From contig OX424569.1 in assembly GCA_949152475.1 (NCBI GenBank), positions 28,007,950 to 28,071,949 of the forward strand: a stretch of DNA of 64,000 nucleotides. The letters run 5' to 3'. The translations under genes and the position numbers were made by a program. This DNA is from Terebella lapidaria. Its lineage: Eukaryota; Annelida; Polychaeta; Terebellida; Terebellidae. How positions within the stretch are numbered: position 1 is the first letter of the stretch; every line of letters begins with the position of its first letter. Of the stretch, positions 47,731-59,480 are shown one piece after another. Under the pieces are notes generated by a model. The model was not told the DNA's origin. It was given only the letters and a program-made list of their open reading frames with translations, and did not search any database.

Positions 47731-49908
47731 TCATGAGGCCTTTTCGAAGGCAATAACAAATTTGTGGTTATTGTTGTTATTCCAGTACTTATCGCCCGTA
47801 GATTTGTCTTCGACGTAGAGAACAAACTCCAAGGTATCGCTCATTTCCTCTGCATCACACGCGAATGGGAACGGAATGCGAAACTGAAAGTTGTCATGCG
47901 TGGAACTCCCGCTGTCGTTGTCGCTTAGAACGTCAATTTTGTACGCCTGTACATCCGTGTACGTTTCCCAGTTGTCCACAGAGTACCGCGCGTACACCGA
48001 TTTGTTTCGGCATACCTGCTGCACGCACACGTGACCGGAAATGACGTCACAATTTGTCTCGTACGCCACCTGTTGCAAACTGATGTGCTCGGGTGTACTC
48101 GTCCGTGGCGGAACTTGGAAGTTTGTGCATTTGCAGATGAGATCACGTTTTCTCTCGCGCCCTGTGTCATCACGTGATTCCGTTCTCGCGTTCAACGAGA
48201 ATACGTCACCGGAAACCTTCGTATCACGTGCAGCGCTCAGGTCGATCCTCGCGCATGCGCTCGTATGTGAATCTATCATGAGATCGCAGACTTCCTGGAT
48301 CTGCCGGTTGATTTCAGCCTCGGTTTCAGCAATTGTCGAGCGCTCACCACGGGAAAGTCCCAGCGCGACTATACTGCCTCCAATTGCGGCCGCTGGGGAT
48401 GGCGTGGGACTGTTCTCCTCTGAAGTAGCTGTAGGACGGGCATCATATTGGGGGAATTTTGGAGAAGAAAATGGGAAAACCACACATTCGTCCGTGGAGT
48501 CACAGTCGGAACTCGTTAGCGATTTGTTCCCATTCACGTCTGCCTCCTCGTGAGGGCGTAGATTCTGGAAGAACTCGCGGTTCTGGTTGAGCAACTGTTT
48601 GACGTTTTTGAGATCATTGCACGCACTCTGAAACGCCTCATCTGCCAGCAGGCTGAAGCGTTTACCCTTATTGGGAAAGTCATCACAGTCTTCAGGTAAT
48701 TGAGTGTTACTTGACGCATCCTCTACGTCATCAATCGATTGTTTTTCTTTTGATGCGTCACTGACAACATCAATTTCCGCAATTGCACCGTCAACGTTTT
48801 TCTGTACTAATCGCTCCCCCACTTGGGATTCTTCCTCGTCATCATTTTCGTCCTCATGTGATGACGTCATTTCATCCTCACTTCCGAAGTCGAACTCGAA
48901 ACTTTCCCGTGTGTACATCTGGCACGTGACTAGTGTCTTTCCCCTCTCGTCAGCAAACGCGATTTTGCGAGATCTTACCGCTGGTGACGTAGCCTCCTCT
49001 CCTTCCGATGTCGAGGACGTTTGGATGTCTTCTTCTGACGTCGCCTCTTCGATGACGTCATCACACACGGGCGTCAAGATAACGGACTTCCGGGAATGGC
49101 ATTTAACGTGTGAGATCGATGTGGACTGTCGCGTGAAGCTCCTCTCGTTGCTGAACAAACCATGTGATTCTACGTGTCTTTGCTCTGTGGTCTCCACAAC
49201 ACTGGAGATGTTCCGACGGCTCGTCACCAGTGATGTTTTCACGAAAGACGCGGTGCTAGATTTGATTCTGGGTAGGGCCTCGTCGCTTTTAGGCACAATC
49301 AAGGCTCCGCTTTTGACAGCGTGTGCCTTCAGACCGTTGACGCCTAGCGCCGGTTTGCGCCTGCGCAGTGGCCCATCCGGAAGCGGAAGAGCGTGTCCCA
49401 CGTTGTTGCTCCACGACAACCTTGACCCGAACTCCTGACCGGGTGGGCGTGGCATATCCGGGTCTCTATCGTCACGTGCACGTGTCACGTGCTTGCTCTC
49501 GGCATCACTATGACAATTTGCGTTGTAACTGTCGCAGTTCCTATCACCTCGCAATTCGCATCTGTCCTTTTCACTGCTACATCCTCGGTGCCTGCACCCA
49601 GTTCCCAAAGTACCGGAATTGTTATTACTGTCTGATATATACTGCCTCCTCTGGGGCTTGCAGCTGGCTGCTCCAGTGGCTGGAGGCTGTCCAGGTGCGG
49701 ATCCAGATACCGTCTCGGTCGAGGCGGATCCATTCGCTGCGGATCCCATGTAGCGGGGCGGAGTTCTCTGAGCGGCTGGCGAGAGTGCGAGGTAGCAGAA
49801 AGAGCTCCACTCCCGGTAAGCCTGCTGTATTCGGGCATCTAGCGCACCTGCCAGCGGACCCTGGTACGTCAGGTATCGATCGTAGTCTAGAGCCATTGTT
49901 ATAGCCAT
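47731..49908 (-). CDS. Glycogen-targeting protein phosphatase 1 regulatory subunit 3-like
   Basis: A single-exon frame of 725 aa, read from the ATG at 49908 (the frame is open further upstream without an ATG; 49896 is a second possible start). It directs PP1 to glycogen particles to activate glycogen synthesis. A PP1-docking RVxF-type motif, RKIAFAD, is at about residues 313-319 and is followed, as in the family, by GKTL. A CBM21 glycogen-binding domain fills the C-terminus (about 604-720), with VYARYSVDNWETY and the asparagine-rich W-N5 motif near the end. The rest is low-complexity Ser/Asp/Glu-rich and probably disordered. At 725 aa it is longer than the short vertebrate subunits (about 280-320) and nearer in plan to the muscle type, but has no C-terminal membrane anchor. 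Confidence 0.9.
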   Translation of the reverse strand: MAITMALDYDRYLTYQGPLAGALDARIQQAYREWSSFCYLALSPAAQRTPPRYMGSAANGSASTETVSGSAPGQPPATGAASCKPQRRQYISDSNNNSGTLGTGCRHRGCSSEKDRCELRGDRNCDSYNANCHSDAESKHVTRARDDRDPDMPRPPGQEFGSRLSWSNNVGHALPLPDGPLRRRKPALGVNGLKAHAVKSGALIVPKSDEALPRIKSSTASFVKTSLVTSRRNISSVVETTEQRHVESHGLFSNERSFTRQSTSISHVKCHSRKSVILTPVCDDVIEEATSEEDIQTSSTSEGEEATSPAVRSRKIAFADERGKTLVTCQMYTRESFEFDFGSEDEMTSSHEDENDDEEESQVGERLVQKNVDGAIAEIDVVSDASKEKQSIDDVEDASSNTQLPEDCDDFPNKGKRFSLLADEAFQSACNDLKNVKQLLNQNREFFQNLRPHEEADVNGNKSLTSSDCDSTDECVVFPFSSPKFPQYDARPTATSEENSPTPSPAAAIGGSIVALGLSRGERSTIAETEAEINRQIQEVCDLMIDSHTSACARIDLSAARDTKVSGDVFSLNARTESRDDTGRERKRDLICKCTNFQVPPRTSTPEHISLQQVAYETNCDVISGHVCVQQVCRNKSVYARYSVDNWETYTDVQAYKIDVLSDNDSGSSTHDNFQFRIPFPFACDAEEMSDTLEFVLYVEDKSTGDKYWNNNNNHKFVIAFEKAS

Positions 49909-52150
49909 GTGGCTCGGTCTCTGGATATTCTTTATCTGGATACGACGTATTGCATGTGTTCTAAAAGCTGGAACGGTCGGCAACCCTGTACTTTGTTTAT
50001 TTCTTGGCACTCTATCGTCGTTTGACCGATGAATTCTTAGGTGCGACTCAATTCCTATGGGAAAGTTTTCCCACGGGACGCAAATAGGGTGTCGTGTTTT
50101 ATTGGCCAGTATTATGGGAACAAGATGAGTCTACCATGTTCCCACTTGTTACTTTGTCTGTATTGACAAGCCTAAAGCCTTACACCTCTCCGCCTCTGCA
50201 CGGTGTGTTTACTGCGGGGCACGTGGCACCGCGTGTTCTATCTCTAGGGGGTTACCGTGCTACCCAGATACAATACATGGAGAGCAACGGGGTTCCTCCC
50301 AATGGAGCTATTGTCTGTAGAACTTTGGCAACTCTGGGTTACGATCACTTTCCGTAAATCTGGTTCTCGTCGTTGATCGCGTGGATCTCGTCCGCAGGTC
50401 ACGTGGTCGAGAACTGGGGACTATCTGTTGATTCGCGTTCTCTGGTAGGCTTTGTTTTTTCCTCGGAGGGCGTTCGCTTTTTTTACTTCTACCCGATGGA
50501 TCCAATCTGGACACGAATCCCGCCGTTTCGTTCGCGGTCGGAACCTCATCTGGAAAAATATGCAGGAAAATACACGTGAAAAAAATTTCTGCCTCGCGCA
50601 TGGTCGTATGGAAGTGATGAAGAGACATGCTTTGACCTTGAAATTGCTTCCTGCGATCATCGCCGCCCGATTAGTGGCAAGAATCGCGTGAATTTCATAC
50701 CCTCTCCAGCCATTTATTTTCCATCGGAGCTCTTGTTATAACGACCTTCGGTCCGTTAGCACCCGTCAAATGAGTTCTAAAACAAGGTGCGACCCTTAGC
50801 GCATTATCAAAGAACTATTTATTACCCCAGAGCCATCAACAAAACGTCTAGAATAATATTTGCCCGAGATCGGGAAGTTAGCCAGGTACATTTCTCGCAG
50901 CTTTCCCTGGCTTTGTTCGTGTTATTGGTCATGTTTATAAACTACTCAATGTTTATAATGAGTTATTGTTATCAGCTTCCTCGTCATGACCATTCTCATA
51001 AAGTTGCGGACAAGATAGCAACACACATACCGAAGAACGCAGTCGAGTGTCGTATTTTTTTTCGCCGTTGTTTTTGTTTCGTGGAATTTCCGACAAGTTG
51101 TAAAAGATACAGGCCTGATAATTGTCTGGTAGAATCTATGTATCTATATTTCTTCTGCTGCAAGTATGTTCTTCGCTGGTGCAACGCATCATATGTTGGA
51201 ATAGATGTCACCGCTATAATGTCAGTTTTACAATGTTCAAGTAAATGATATATCATGTTTATTTATATGCCCGGGCAGTGAACTAACGGAAGCGGTGTCT
51301 ATTACTTACCAATGTGTATTTCTGATTATTGTAATTAAGTATTTTGTTTGCAGTATTCATCTAGAACTGTTTAGATAAAGGCACCTTAGACTGACACTGA
51401 GCCGGATTAAAATAAACAAAGTTCAACGCAATTATATAGTGCTTTCACTTTAAATAAACTGGGCGTGTACGGTTAGATATATTAAAATATAATAATGGCA
51501 AGATTTGGAGACACGCCAACAATAGCGATACATAATTATGTGTTGATACCTTAGAATCAAGATATGAACAATTAACAGCTTATAATGTCGTGGCTGTTCA
51601 AATCCATACAGCTGCCGCAATGTATGATTGCACTTTAATAATGACAGGAAATGTTAGCATACTATAATGGGATTGCAATTGAAAATGGTAAATGTCAGAA
51701 CATATGACAGAAGATCGGTGCCGAATCAGTTTCATATTCGAATCGTGAGGAAATATGTTATCTTTGCGGATTCTTTTCGATGAATGCCAGGGGTGCATTG
51801 CGTAAAACTACGGATTCCTTCCGTTGTCCAGGATATTGCCAACTATTTCCCCCATGAACTGAAAATACAATTCCATTCGCACTATTTTTACTCAATAATT
51901 CATATTAAATTGCGATAACGAATGTAGTTTGTTGTAATTGTATATCTGTTTTTTTTATCTGATGAATATTTTATTCGTCAGATCTTTATCAAAAACGTAG
52001 ATTGGTGTTGGCAGTTGCGAGAAGCTCATACATGCAACTGCATTTCAACAGTTGCGTGTGTGTATTTTTTAGTAATTTTATGTCTGATAAATTATTCGGT
52101 TGTAAAATAAAGTTTCCTATTGATTTCAGTTGAATAATCTGCAGAAATTA
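49909..52150. other. Upstream region of the PP1 subunit gene and intergenic DNA
   Basis: No further gene is supported. A 25 bp imperfect hairpin (TCTGATGAATA / TATTCGTCAGA) is at about 51959-51983. Open frames at 50.1 and 50.8-51.2 kb show no family likeness. Confidence 0.4.
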
Positions 52151-52179
52151 GATGGTATTCTCTATCATTGGTTTGCCGT

Positions 52180-52850
52180 ACGACAATATGAAATTCGATT
52201 ACGGGAGTTTGAATGACTATACTCTGATTTTGTTTACACCGCTTTTTACAATATTTTTGCGATCCTGGGAGTCGAACGGCAATTTTCTAGCAAATTTCAG
52301 ACTTTCATCGCGAAAATTGAAGAAGTTGGCAATCTACTTCAATGTTTAATTTCAGCCTAAAAAGGGATCTCGAGAATCTGAGCATAGTCGAGGATTTGGT
52401 CCTGTTTACATCGATCAGGAATCGAAATATTGTTGTAACACTGGACCAGAAGACACAATCTCTCATTTTTAAAGATTGTTTCTCCACAAAACCGAGTAAT
52501 TGCTCAAGATAATGTGCGGACCCAGACATTAAATGACAGGGCTAAATTTAACTTTGGGATAGATAGCCAACTTTTTCAATTTTCGTGACAGAAGTCTGAA
52601 ATTCAACACAAGATTGCCGTTTAACTCCCAGGTAAAGTATACCAAGTTATAGAACGATACCATTTAGCATCGCAAGAATATCAGCAAAAAACACATTGTA
52701 AACGAGTTGAAGAAGAATCAGAGTATACAATGTATGTAATCGAAATTGATACAATGCGGGCATCGTTTTAAGAAAATCATCTTTTGAAATCCAAGAGATA
52801 ACTCGAGTCTTCCATTGTTCAGTGATTTGAATTATCATATTAGTTTATCA
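52180..52850. repeat. Inverted-repeat element related to 25.4-25.9 kb
   Basis: The left arm ('gggagtcgaacggcaatttt', 'cagactttcatcgcg', 'aattgaagaagttggc') is matched inverted by the right arm ('agccaactttttcaatttt', 'cagaagtctgaaatt', 'gattgccgtttaactccc'). Arms exceed 70 bp with mismatches. It is non-coding. Confidence 0.7.
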
Positions 52851-54100
52851 GATAATTATATAGAAAAATGTATATTTATATATATTAACTTACCTATTTT
52901 GTGTGATTATTGTCAGTGTCCATCATATATTTCTCCCCGTTCTGCCAAACCTTCTAGGGGAACCGATGTATAACCTTCGTTACTTAATGTCGTTATACAA
53001 TCACATCAGTTCATCACCGTCTTTTTATGTCTACAGTAGCCACCGCTCAGATGACCACTGATTGAAAGTGACTTCTGTTTGGTGTTGTTTGGTCAGCGTG
53101 TCTGTTCATCGAAGCGTGGCGACTTCTGTTTGTTCTTTAATTCCTTTTGCGCTAGATCATTCATTATCTATGCAAATGTATACATTTAGAGCAGGCGGTT
53201 TATACAATTGCTAATCCCCGTTCCATGCCTACTTATAAAGTTATGTCTAATGTAGTTAGTTGTTTTCGACGAGTGGCGGCGCCAAGATAAACACGCCTCT
53301 TTTCCCCTTAGGACGACACTTCCGATCAAGGGACGAACCCAGATCAAATAATAGGTTTACGTTTAGACAATGGCGCCTAATGGATAGTGACTGTTTAGAG
53401 ACAGGCGCCTGCTTTGGCGTTTTTTTTTCTCATCGGCAATGATTTAAAAATAATCAGGTGACATCTTTTCGCTTTCAAGTTTTCATGGCGTGGCTGGACG
53501 CCTGTTCAGTGGTGATACCTCAGTTTTCGGCTTTGAAACAGGTGACATATTTTTCAGATGCCTTGCTATAACACAGCTTGCAACATTATTCATATACAAT
53601 TATGCATCTCATTTGCATAATTACTCTACTCATCAAATGAACACAAAACAAAGACCGACCCTAGGGAGAAATTACTTCGATTGCATCTATGACCAGAGAC
53701 ATCTAATGCCAAACAAGCTCCGATGTCCTTAGCAGTCGTGAATAAAAAATCATTGTCTTTTCACCCTTATCTTTCCACTATTTGCATCTGAAAGAGTATA
53801 ACCTTTAACGACATGTAATACGTTTTGAATCAGCAATTGTATCACGTAAAAAACAAAAGGTTGTGATATCACATCATTTACGAAATATACACGCTCACAT
53901 GGCATTCACAATTATGTCATACTTACCCGTAGAAGTGGACATTTGATTGACTCACAGGTCAAAATGTGATTGCTCACGACGTGACTAAGTATTTCATGAT
54001 TGCTGATTGCATCTTGTATAATTATGCCTCGTTACGCAATAATTTGCATGCGATACAAATTAGGTCATCGAGAAGAAAAATAGCCCAAGGTCTAGGAAAG
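52851..54100. other. Intergenic DNA
   Basis: No gene or clear repeat was recognised. Confidence 0.4.
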
Positions 54101-54109
54101 GTATGCGAT

Positions 54110-55020
54110 GAAATATGAATGTTCCAATATTTGAGCTGTATCTTGAAATGTTCTAAGAGTTTATTCCATACTGTTACCATTATGAAGGAAAAAGTACACG
54201 AAATTTTTTAAGCCCCCAAATGTTTTTCAATGGATAAAATTTTTTTTGCCTGGAAATCAGATAGTGACTTGATTTCGGGAAAACAGATAGTGACTTGATT
54301 TCGGGCAAAAGTAGAGTTTGGGCCTACTCGTAAAAGAATTAAAATGGTCGCCACGCGCAAACCGGCGATACAAGGTTAATACATAGACCTAAAGCAGGTC
54401 TATGGTTAATATAACTTACTATAGTATACACCTCACGAAGGTACATAATGGAAATCTTATGCATGATTTTGGTAGAAATTGTCAGAACAGAATGTGATAA
54501 AATGATTGCTAAAATAAAAAAATGGAACATTTTTTCAACTAAAAATTGCCGTTCTGAACATTCAAGGTGATTGCAGGCCAAACTCAGGGTCAGCACTGGA
54601 ATCGCATTATACGATTTCCCATTTAAATTAAGCGCTATCTTGAAATATTCTAGGAGTTTAGCTCCCATTATCAAAGAAAAATTGGAAAAAAAAAATTTCG
54701 ATAGCGATTTAGTTTTGGCTGGAAATGGCTGAAATCGAAAAAATGGACTTGATTTGGGACCAAAAAAAAAATTTTGTAGCAGGAATCTGAAAAGTGATCC
54801 GACAGTTTTTAAGCAAATGGCCGCCACCATTCTGAATAAATAGTGGGAAAAAAATATGTTCCTTTTGAAATATTTTAGGCATTTTTGTGCGGAAATTAAG
54901 GAAGATCCGACCGTAGACTTTGAAGATAAAAATGTAGGCGGACGCCGACGACGACATACGCGTCGCCATGACTGCAATAAATTATCGGGCAATAGGTCTG
55001 GTAACCTGAAAACTGTCAAT
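54110..55020. repeat. Foldback-family I fragment with right terminal hairpin
   Basis: It has the family phrases 'gatagtgacttgatttcggg', 'aaatggccgccacc' and the GAC-rich tract ('gccgacgacgacat'). It ends in 'aattatcgggcaataggtct' and 'ggtaacct', the degenerate family I hairpin. Confidence 0.65.
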
Positions 55021-55130
55021 ATAAATTACGAGAAAAGCCAATATGAATCCACAAAAATAGGTTGAACGTTACCTAGAAATGTATAGAAGTATTGAGCCAC
55101 AACTGCTGCTTTTACTGCTGCTAGTTACTA

Positions 55131-56712
55131 TGCAAATACACAATCCTGTGTTAAACTCAATAATTTACTGTCAGGCTGGTTCGATGTAAGATCTGGTGTT
55201 CGCCAAGGTGACCCTCTGTCCCCAACCCTGTTTTCACTTTTCATAAATGATTTTGCAAAAGAAGTTATACCTATGAAATTAGGCATTTAAATTGGAAGTC
55301 AGTATGTCAGTATTTTATTATATGCTGATGATATGGTTCTGATGGCAAATACAGAAAATAATTTACAACTTTTGTTAGTTAAGCTTCATGAATGGTGTAG
55401 TAAGTGGAGATTGAGTGTCAACAAGTGTAAGACAAATATTGTACATTTTAGAACCCACCGGAAACCTAAGACCCAGTTTGTGTTCAAATATGGAAATTCA
55501 ATAATTGATATTGTACATGATTACAAATATTTAGGAGTAATATTCGACGAGTATTTGAATTTTAATAAATGTTCAAAAACTTTAGCTGATTCTGGTAGCA
55601 GGGCACTTGGTGCTTTGATGTCTAAACTCAAGATGTTGAAAGATACCGGTTTTAAGACATTCGATAAGTTGTATAGTTCTGGAGTTATTTCTGTGTTAGA
55701 TTATGGCAGTAGTATATGGGGGTTCAACAAACAAAATCATGCAGAAATGGTTCAAAATAAAGCAATCCGTTACTATTTAGGGGTTCACAATTTTACAGCA
55801 GTACCTGCAATACAAGGGGAAATTGGGTGGTTACCATGTAAATTCAGAAAATATTTGAATATGTTAAGATTCTGGAATCGTTTAATTAAAATGGGAAATG
55901 ACAGACTACCGAAAATACTTTTTTTGTATGATTACCAAGCAAATTACCGTAACTGGTGTAAAGATGTCAAACACATACTTTGCTCAATTGGAATGAACAA
56001 TATATACGATAACAAAACATGCTGTGACATTGTTATTTGCCAGAAAAAACTGTTAGGAATAGCCGAGCAAGAATGGAAAGCGTCTGTTTTGTATAAACCA
56101 AAGTTAAGAACCTACACTAAATTTAAAAATGAGTTTTGTACTGAACCATATGTTACTCATCTTCATAATAAGGGTCTCCGATCGATAGTTGCAAAATTTA
56201 GATGTGGTATATTACAATTGTCAATTGAAACTGGGCGCTTTACTGGTATTCCTCTTGAAGAAAGATTGTGCCCTGTATGTACTCTGTCTACTGTAGAAGA
56301 TGAATTCCACTTTGTATGCATTTGTCCAGAGTACTGTTCTGCTAGAAAATTACTATATGAGAAACTGTGTGATATCAATGTCGACTTTCCATTAATGACT
56401 GATGAGGACAAATTTATTTCTATAGTAAAACAGGGTGGCAAACATTTTGCTATATATCTTGACACAGCTTGGGAAAAACGAATGGAAAAATTGTACAAAT
56501 AATATGAATAATGACACTGTCCGTCCACTATACTTGCATTGTACATAAACCATCATAACGTCATCGATCATTTCATTTTTGTAGCTGACAAATAAGCCTG
56601 ATAAGGCTGGGTGACTTTTGTTTATTACCATATATGTTGTTGTTTTCTTTGTTATCTTGTTATGTCACTTGTCAGTATAATAAAGAAATTTTGACCTTGA
56701 CCTTGACCTACT
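55131..56712 (+). pseudogene. 5'-truncated LINE (non-LTR retrotransposon) reverse transcriptase
   Basis: Translation from about 55131 runs through a reverse transcriptase: GVRQGDPLSP, an in-frame TAA near 55290, the catalytic YADD (about 55321-55332), a thumb region with WCSKWRLSVN and DYKYLGV, and a C-terminal CPVC...H...C zinc-knuckle-like segment. The frame then stays open to 56502. Endonuclease and upstream RT parts are missing. The 3' end is a short TTGACC repeat (56689-56710) rather than poly-A. The lone stop and the truncation make it a dead copy. I do not assign a LINE clade. Confidence 0.85.
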
Positions 56713-57900
56713 AAAATTACCCTTTTGATCTTTCAAGATCACTGGAGTTCGAATTAATGGTCACGGCTGAATTCGCTACACATGACTTCTTAATTGAATG
56801 TGCTAACATTCAAGTTCTATCTTGAAATAATCTCATCAATTACTACTAGTGATTCATCAATCACTACTTGTATAATACATAATAATTTTATACAAATAAT
56901 GTGACGCATAGATACATTATGTACATAATCCGAAGTCATGATTAACGAGCCTCAGCGGCGGGTATAGGATTTTGGGAGGTGGGGGGGGGGGGGGCAGCGA
57001 TGAGCGAATCGAGCCCCTGTCGGCCTGGGGCTCGTTCAAGGGCGCCAGACGCTGAAGGTTTATGCATCCCCAATGAGGTGTTCTAGGGTTCTCCTTGATC
57101 CAATTTCCATGGCCTTGGAGAGTTTATGAATGCCTGATAATGGTGATGGATCCAGGGTTCTGAAGGAGGGCCAATGTGTGAAACGTCGTGCAGCGAGGTG
57201 ATGAAGGCCGAGGGTCTGGGGCCTGCTCAAGGACCCCAGAAAACTGAATCTATACATGCTCATTTGATGTGTTTAGAGGTTTCCATTGGTCCCTTTTTCA
57301 TTCCTCTGAATATTTTTTGCATGGCTGATTCGGCACAGCTTGAGGATTTTGAGGGAAGGCCCAGTTGTGAAATGTTGCTAAGCGAGCTGAAGCAAGCCCC
57401 TGTCGGCCGGGGTTATGGGGCCCACTCAATGGCCCCAGAAGCTAGAGTCACATGTATTCGCGTGCCTAATACAGCATTCCAGAGCTCTCCTGGTCTGATT
57501 ATCAAGCGTTACTTGACTCCGATATATGAATGATCACTGAAGTTAAAATATGACATAAAATATAACTTGATTTTGGACCCCATCAAAGGATTATGTGAAT
57601 TTGTCATTCAATGCTCTCAATTTATTTACAGAAGGTGAAGGCCATAAAGAGCTTTCACTGAGAACAGGTGGGTTGGCTGTAGAGCGAATACACTGCTCGC
57701 GATATGGGGCCCCAGAAGCCATAGCTACTTCCCGGTGTACTTTATACACCAAGTGCAATATAGCAATTCACTTCATACAGCTATCATTATGAAAAAAAAA
57801 TTATTGATGGATGAAAATAAAGTCCAGAAATATTTTCATGGATCAAAAGCGAATTGGTCTCCCTTCACGACGCAGGTACAGACTTCCTCTTATACTGAAA
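56713..57900. repeat. Foldback fragment followed by a G-rich repetitive region
   Basis: 56713-56840 continues the family II sequence interrupted by the LINE. A G14 run is at 56981-56994. From 57010 to 57720 related phrases recur ('gcccctgtcggcc', 'ctcaaggaccccagaa', 'atggccccagaag'), about four diverged units of roughly 180-200 bp. No gene is supported. Confidence 0.55.
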
Positions 57901-57949
57901 CATAATGTTCGGTAACCTAAACACTGTAAAATACATCACTCTCGAAATA

Positions 57950-59480
57950 CTATTTCTAGCTTACCGGTCCATATGGGCCTATAAGCTATTGTCGTGCTTT
58001 TTCGTCCGTCTTCCGTCGTCCGTCCGTCAGTCGTCCGATGGTCAATTTTTTTTTTACCTAGATGAGTTTTTAAGAAAATATAAAACAATGAAAATTCCTT
58101 GGGATAAATACCCCGAGACGTTTTTTATTTCGTTTTCTTTTTCATTCGATCGTTTTTGTCGATTTGGCGACCATTTTTGCCCAAAAATGACCAATTCTGT
58201 ACTTTGGCAGCCTTTGTTTGAAATGTCTGACCCGTTTTGAGATTTTTGCTTGAAAATATTCCCCTTATGTTCCTCTATGATGTATATAGGTTTCGTTGCT
58301 CTAAAATCGCCGGTCTGCGTGTGGCGGCCATTATGATGTTTTGACTGGTCGGCGAAAATTTTTTTTTGTCCCAAATCAAGTCACTACACCATTTGAACCA
58401 TTTCCAGCAAAAAATACGTTTTTATTGCCCATTGAATTTTTTTTTATTTTCACCTAATTTTTACTTCATAATCGGAGCTTCGTGGAGTAAACTCATAGAA
58501 CACCTTGAAATCGAGCATATCCAGACAACATGTTGGGCCACGTGACGGGTCGCCGCTGGCCCAACAACGTTGACCCAACGTTTGACCAACGTCAAAGAAA
58601 ACCATGGTACAGCACACTACTTCATAAAAAAATGCGACGTCTAACCAACGCTGGGTCAACGTACTCCTGCCGACGTTGAATCAAGCTCATTTGACAAACG
58701 TTTGACCAACGTTGGACCAACGTCGCTAAATGACCAATTGGCCGCCATGTTGGATTTGATTATTATCAATTTTCATAACTGGTGAAGGGCATTTAATTTA
58801 TGAAGGCTAAATGGAAAATCAGCAAAGAATCATACTTTGTTGAAAGTTTATGTCTTTATTAACGGCGGATTTATAATAATTGTACACATTTTTAAGTCAA
58901 CCTTGAGCCGATGAGCAAACGTGGGATCTATGTCAGATGATGACGTTGGACCAACAGCAAAAAGACGTGGGATCAACGTTAGATTATGACATTGGACCAA
59001 GATAAAACAGGAGTTAGTTTGACGTTGGCCCAACGTGTACATGTTGTCTGGGTAAGTATTGGCACATCCAAACAGGAAATCACATATTGCTGTTTGAATG
59101 GTGACCTTGAATTTGACCTTTAAGGACCTTGGAAGGTCAAAACGACCATTTTTGTAGAAAAAACACGATGATTTTTGTTTTGGAGCCTCTTTTCTCAAAA
59201 TCTATCCAGACAATTTTCTTCAAAATAATGCATAATACTTAGTATTCTCCCTATGTACTCTCGTGATGTGTATAAGTTTTGTTCCCTTTGAATTGAGGGT
59301 CTCTGTGGGGCGGCCATATTGATTTTTGATGGGTCGTAAAAAAATGGTTTCTCTCAAATCAAGTAACTACTCGATTTGAGTGATTTCCAAACAAACCAAA
59401 AAAAGATATTTTTTTACCTCATGTGAATACAGTCATTAACGGGGAAAAAAATTCAAGGTGTAAATTGATTTTTGTATTAT
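57950..59480. mobile_element. Foldback-family II element (left end), carrying a MITE
   Basis: It begins with the hairpin 'taccggtccatatgggcc' and a CGTC-rich tract, then runs through 'gtttgaaatgtctgacccg', 'gatttttgcttgaaaatatt' and 'gaccttgaatttgaccttt'. It is the opposite end and orientation to the copy in the glutaminase intron, with the 531 bp MITE inserted in it. Confidence 0.7.
58521..59051. mobile_element. 531 bp MITE with CCAGACAACATGT termini
   Basis: A 13 bp exact terminal inverted repeat, CCAGACAACATGT. The interior is dominated by variants of 'gttggaccaacgt' in both orientations. It splits a foldback sequence that is continuous in other copies ('actcatagaacacctt' ... 'taagtattggcacat'). 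The superfamily is not assigned. Confidence 0.8.

Noticed and set aside
48041..49904. Long plus-strand frames of up to 244 codons
   Set aside because: They lie opposite the PP1 subunit gene, whose RVxF motif and CBM21 domain fix the coding strand.
50787..51248. 153-codon plus-strand frame
   Set aside because: Cysteine/tyrosine-rich translation of AT-rich DNA, with no family likeness or splice context.
54339..55019. 226-codon minus-strand frame
   Set aside because: It lies within a foldback repeat, includes the GAC-rich tract and hairpin, and has no domain.
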